This document shows, one piece after another, positions 5,811-7,704 of a stretch of DNA of 7,704 bases. The stretch is from Archaeoglobaceae archaeon (GTDB lineage Archaea > Halobacteriota > Archaeoglobi > Archaeoglobales > JdFR-42). The stretch's first letter is position 1. Every line of letters starts with the position of its first letter. The DNA lies in contig WAJW01000045.1 in the NCBI GenBank assembly GCA_015523685.1, forward strand, positions 1 to 7,704. The letters are read 5' to 3'. The notes beneath the pieces were generated by a model. The model did not search any database. It was not told the DNA's origin and worked only from the letters and a program-made list of their open reading frames with translations. The position numbers were made by a program, and so were the translations under genes.

Positions 5811-5969
5811 ATGAGACATCCTTACAAACGGGCTTTCACACTGATAGGGATGGGAATTGGATTCGGGCTGTGGTATTTTTATGATTCGGTATGGCCGTTT
5901 CTTGCATCCATGTTCATATTCATGGGAATTGGAACATTGCTTGATGTCAGGAGTGGAAAGGTGGAATAG
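5811..5969 (+). CDS. Small two-helix membrane protein (52 residues)
   Basis: Short gene encoding a protein that starts MRHPYKRAF and ends VRSGKVE. Two hydrophobic segments, about 9-24 (TLIGMGIGFGLWYFY) and 27-44 (VWPFLASMFIFMGIGTLL), are joined by a short Asp-Ser turn. The basic N-terminus and the basic residues after helix 2 suggest both ends are in the cytoplasm. There is no ribosome site, but TTTTTATAATTT is centred about 26 bp upstream, so a leaderless message is likely. The stop lies 2 bp from the stop of the leftward radical SAM gene. I do not recognise the family and assign no function; a good promoter, membrane-helix pattern and tight fit between neighbours support a real gene. Confidence 0.72.
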   Translation: MRHPYKRAFTLIGMGIGFGLWYFYDSVWPFLASMFIFMGIGTLLDVRSGKVE

Positions 5970-5971
5970 GT

Positions 5972-6988
5972 CTATACGAGGTTCTTCAGGCCATGGGAAT
6001 TGACTATCCTCTTTGCCTCTCTCCTCTCCTCAAAACTCAGACCTCTGTTTATATCCTGAAATTCATGAGCTCTATAGGTGGGGTAGTACTGAAACATGAG
6101 ATTGAACCTCACATCTTTACCGAGATTTTCAGAAACCCACCTGACTATTGGTTCTGTACAGCATTCCACATGCCCGGGGAGGACAAGATGTCTTATGATC
6201 ATCTCCGAGTTCTCATATGCACTTTTAAAATTTCTCGTTACAACCTTCCAGTAATTTCTGACTCCTGAAAGACGTCTGGCGCATTTATCGTTTCCATATC
6301 TGAAGTCTGCGAGAAATACATCCATCACATCCTCTATGATGAGGGCAAGTTCCGATGAATGGTACATGTTGGAATTCCAGATCATGGGCAGATTGACCTC
6401 TGAATGCCTCAGGATGTTGAGGACCGTATGGGCGTGCTGATCCGGATTGCCTCCAACAAAATTAACGTTCCTTGATCCCTGAAGACTCCTCATTCTTATG
6501 ATTTCTGCCATTTTTTCCGCATTAACAGCATCTCCCGGATCTCCAACAACTATATCCCAGTTCTGACAGTACACACATGCAAATGTGCATCTGTTGAAGA
6601 ATATCGTATGGGATGGAACGAGTTCGGGCTCCTCTCCAAAATGCAGGAATTCCGAGCTGTAATGGGACTGAACTCCGCATCCGCAGAATCCCGTTTTCTC
6701 AAATCTGTTGACTCCACATCTTCTCTCGCAAAAGATACAGTTTTTCAGCAGTTCATACAGAATATCATGCTTGAGATCGAGGAAGGAATAGTCCGCCCGG
6801 CCACCGGCCTTCTCCCCCTCTTTCAGCAGTTCCCTGAAGTATTTCCTGAGAGTCTCATGCTCATCCCACATATCCTCAAGGGATTTGCATCGCTCAGCTG
6901 GAATTCTCTTTGCCAGGAGATATTTTGCTTCATCATCTCCATACAGTATTCGAAAATATCTTTCAAGTCCGGGTATCATGTCACCCAC
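5972..6988 (-). CDS. Radical SAM protein, PflX-like (COG1313 type)
   Basis: Iron-sulfur enzyme that should cleave S-adenosylmethionine to start a radical reaction; the substrate is unknown. Counting from the GTG at 6988 it has 338 residues. The radical SAM cluster motif is CTFACVYC (Cys134, 138, 141), followed by QNW. VNFVGGNPDQH (175-185) is the GGE-like SAM-binding strand, and LVLPGH (268-273) is a later barrel strand typical of activase-like members. Before the barrel lies a second Cys set, CIFCERRC (84, 87, 91) and CGC (102, 104), as in PflX-like proteins, which could bind metal. The barrel is compact, without a SPASM domain. Start choice is open: the GTG at 6988 overlaps the upstream gene by 8 bp and has AGAGG about 10 bases upstream, while an ATG at 6979 begins 1 base after the upstream stop. 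Either implies translational coupling to the PmbA-like gene. Confidence 0.88.
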   Translation of the reverse strand: MGDMIPGLERYFRILYGDDEAKYLLAKRIPAERCKSLEDMWDEHETLRKYFRELLKEGEKAGGRADYSFLDLKHDILYELLKNCIFCERRCGVNRFEKTGFCGCGVQSHYSSEFLHFGEEPELVPSHTIFFNRCTFACVYCQNWDIVVGDPGDAVNAEKMAEIIRMRSLQGSRNVNFVGGNPDQHAHTVLNILRHSEVNLPMIWNSNMYHSSELALIIEDVMDVFLADFRYGNDKCARRLSGVRNYWKVVTRNFKSAYENSEMIIRHLVLPGHVECCTEPIVRWVSENLGKDVRFNLMFQYYPTYRAHEFQDINRGLSFEERREAKRIVNSHGLKNLV

Positions 6989-7704
6989 TTATCTGAAATC
7001 CTCTCGCTCTCAGGTTGCCCGATACTGTATTCTCGGACTGCCGGAAATTTTTATCGCCACATTCAATGTTTTTAAGAATCTCATAGATGTTTCCATACAG
7101 CATAACACTTTTCAGGGGTATCCTATCTCCATTTTTTATCAGGAAGGCATTTCTCCCCTCAAGAGAAAAATCACCGCTGATGGCATTTGCTGTATGAGCT
7201 CCGATGAATGTATGGACGTAAATGGCACCGTCATAGAACACATCTCCGGTTATGTCATTGCATTCAACAATCACATTTGTGGGCTTTATGTATGGCTGTG
7301 AGGAATAGTTTTCCCTGAATGAGTTTCCTGTAGTATCACTGTCAGTTTTCCTGCCATATGTGAAATCATACAGAAAATTTTCAAGTATGCCATCCCTGAT
7401 AACTGGAGTTTTTTGCCCCGGCGTACCTTCATCGTCAAAACCAGAGCTGAAAAGACCTCCTTTCAGAATCCCATCATCCATCAGGGTCAGACCCGGGGCA
7501 ATCTCTTCTGAAAGTTTATCAGAGAGGGGACTTCTGCCCTTGAATACAGCCTCTCCAGAAAGTGCGGGATAGAGAGTGTTTGAAAAAAGGGAGTTTACCG
7601 CATGAGGACTGAGTATAACATCGCTGACTTTCTCTTTAATTTTCTTTCCCCCCGAGCTCTCCCGTGCTATCTCTGCCGATTTCCTTGCAACTGTGGAAAA
7701 GTCC
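6981..7704 (-). CDS. pmbA: TldE/PmbA family protein, C-terminal 240 residues
   Basis: Leftward gene cut by the right edge; the frame is open to the end of the window, so the first roughly 200 residues are missing. Family marks are DVILSPHAV, a GEAVFKGRSPLSDKL region, LTLMDDG, FDDEGTPGQKTPVI, the DGILENFLYD strand and the TTGNSFR motif, then KPTNVIVE and a final strand pair YGNIYEILKNI. TldD/TldE proteins form a heterodimeric metalloprotease that trims modified peptides and unfolded proteins. The end (GFQISG) lacks the Cys-Gly-Lys-Gly-Gln stretch of TldD, so this is the TldE/PmbA partner, which lacks its own metal site. A tldD gene would be expected upstream, outside the window. The stop overlaps or abuts the radical SAM start, showing an operon. 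The family is clear; the TldE rather than TldD call is probable. Confidence 0.9.
   Translation of the reverse strand, partial: DFSTVARKSAEIARESSGGKKIKEKVSDVILSPHAVNSLFSNTLYPALSGEAVFKGRSPLSDKLSEEIAPGLTLMDDGILKGGLFSSGFDDEGTPGQKTPVIRDGILENFLYDFTYGRKTDSDTTGNSFRENYSSQPYIKPTNVIVECNDITGDVFYDGAIYVHTFIGAHTANAISGDFSLEGRNAFLIKNGDRIPLKSVMLYGNIYEILKNIECGDKNFRQSENTVSGNLRARGFQISG

Noticed and set aside
6608..7301. Rightward open frames of 138-155 codons
   Set aside because: They are antisense to the radical SAM and PmbA-like genes, which show clear family motifs.

Overview
The window looks like chromosomal DNA of a euryarchaeon, most likely a thermophile. It carries an Orc1/Cdc6 initiator, the small subunit of the archaeal replicative polymerase PolD, and an archaeal/ER-type signal peptidase. 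TATA-type promoters sit close to start codons, and the genes use many AGA/AGG Arg and ATA Ile codons. Archaeoglobales (Archaeoglobus/Ferroglobus/Geoglobus) is my best guess by overall feel; this is inference.

Left part (1-3618), a replication island. A leftward nitrilase-family gene is cut by the left edge (start at 107). Between it and the rightward orc1/cdc6 gene (429-1673) lies a probable replication origin. Two 24-bp elements matching the archaeal origin recognition box are placed in inverted orientation (158-181 on minus, 338-361 on plus; 20 of 24 bases identical). They flank a very AT-rich stretch (208-276, 6 G/C in 69 bases). A leftward signal peptidase I gene (1662-2156) is convergent with orc1 and overlaps its 3' end by 12 bp. 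It is divergent from the PolD small subunit gene dp1 (2215-3618), with a 52-58 bp shared promoter region between them. The initiator, the DNA it should bind and a replicative polymerase subunit therefore lie within about 3.5 kb.

Middle part (3619-5810), nitrogen sensing. A 374-bp spacer follows dp1. It contains a small hairpin and a stretch that may be a decayed gene start. Then come leftward amt (5521 to 4328) and glnK (4331 to 3993), overlapping by 4 bp as a classic ammonium channel/PII pair. This GlnK has Val where the uridylylated Tyr51 of bacterial PII would be. A 268-290 bp spacer upstream of amt holds its promoter and that of the next gene.

Right part (5811-7704). A short, probably leaderless gene for a 52-residue two-helix membrane protein (5811-5969) runs rightward. 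It stops 2 bp from the stop of a leftward radical SAM gene of the PflX-like type (5972 to about 6988). That gene is coupled to an upstream TldE/PmbA-family gene that is cut by the right edge (7704 to 6981).

The strongest result of the hunt is the origin. No tRNA, rRNA, CRISPR array or intact insertion sequence was seen.
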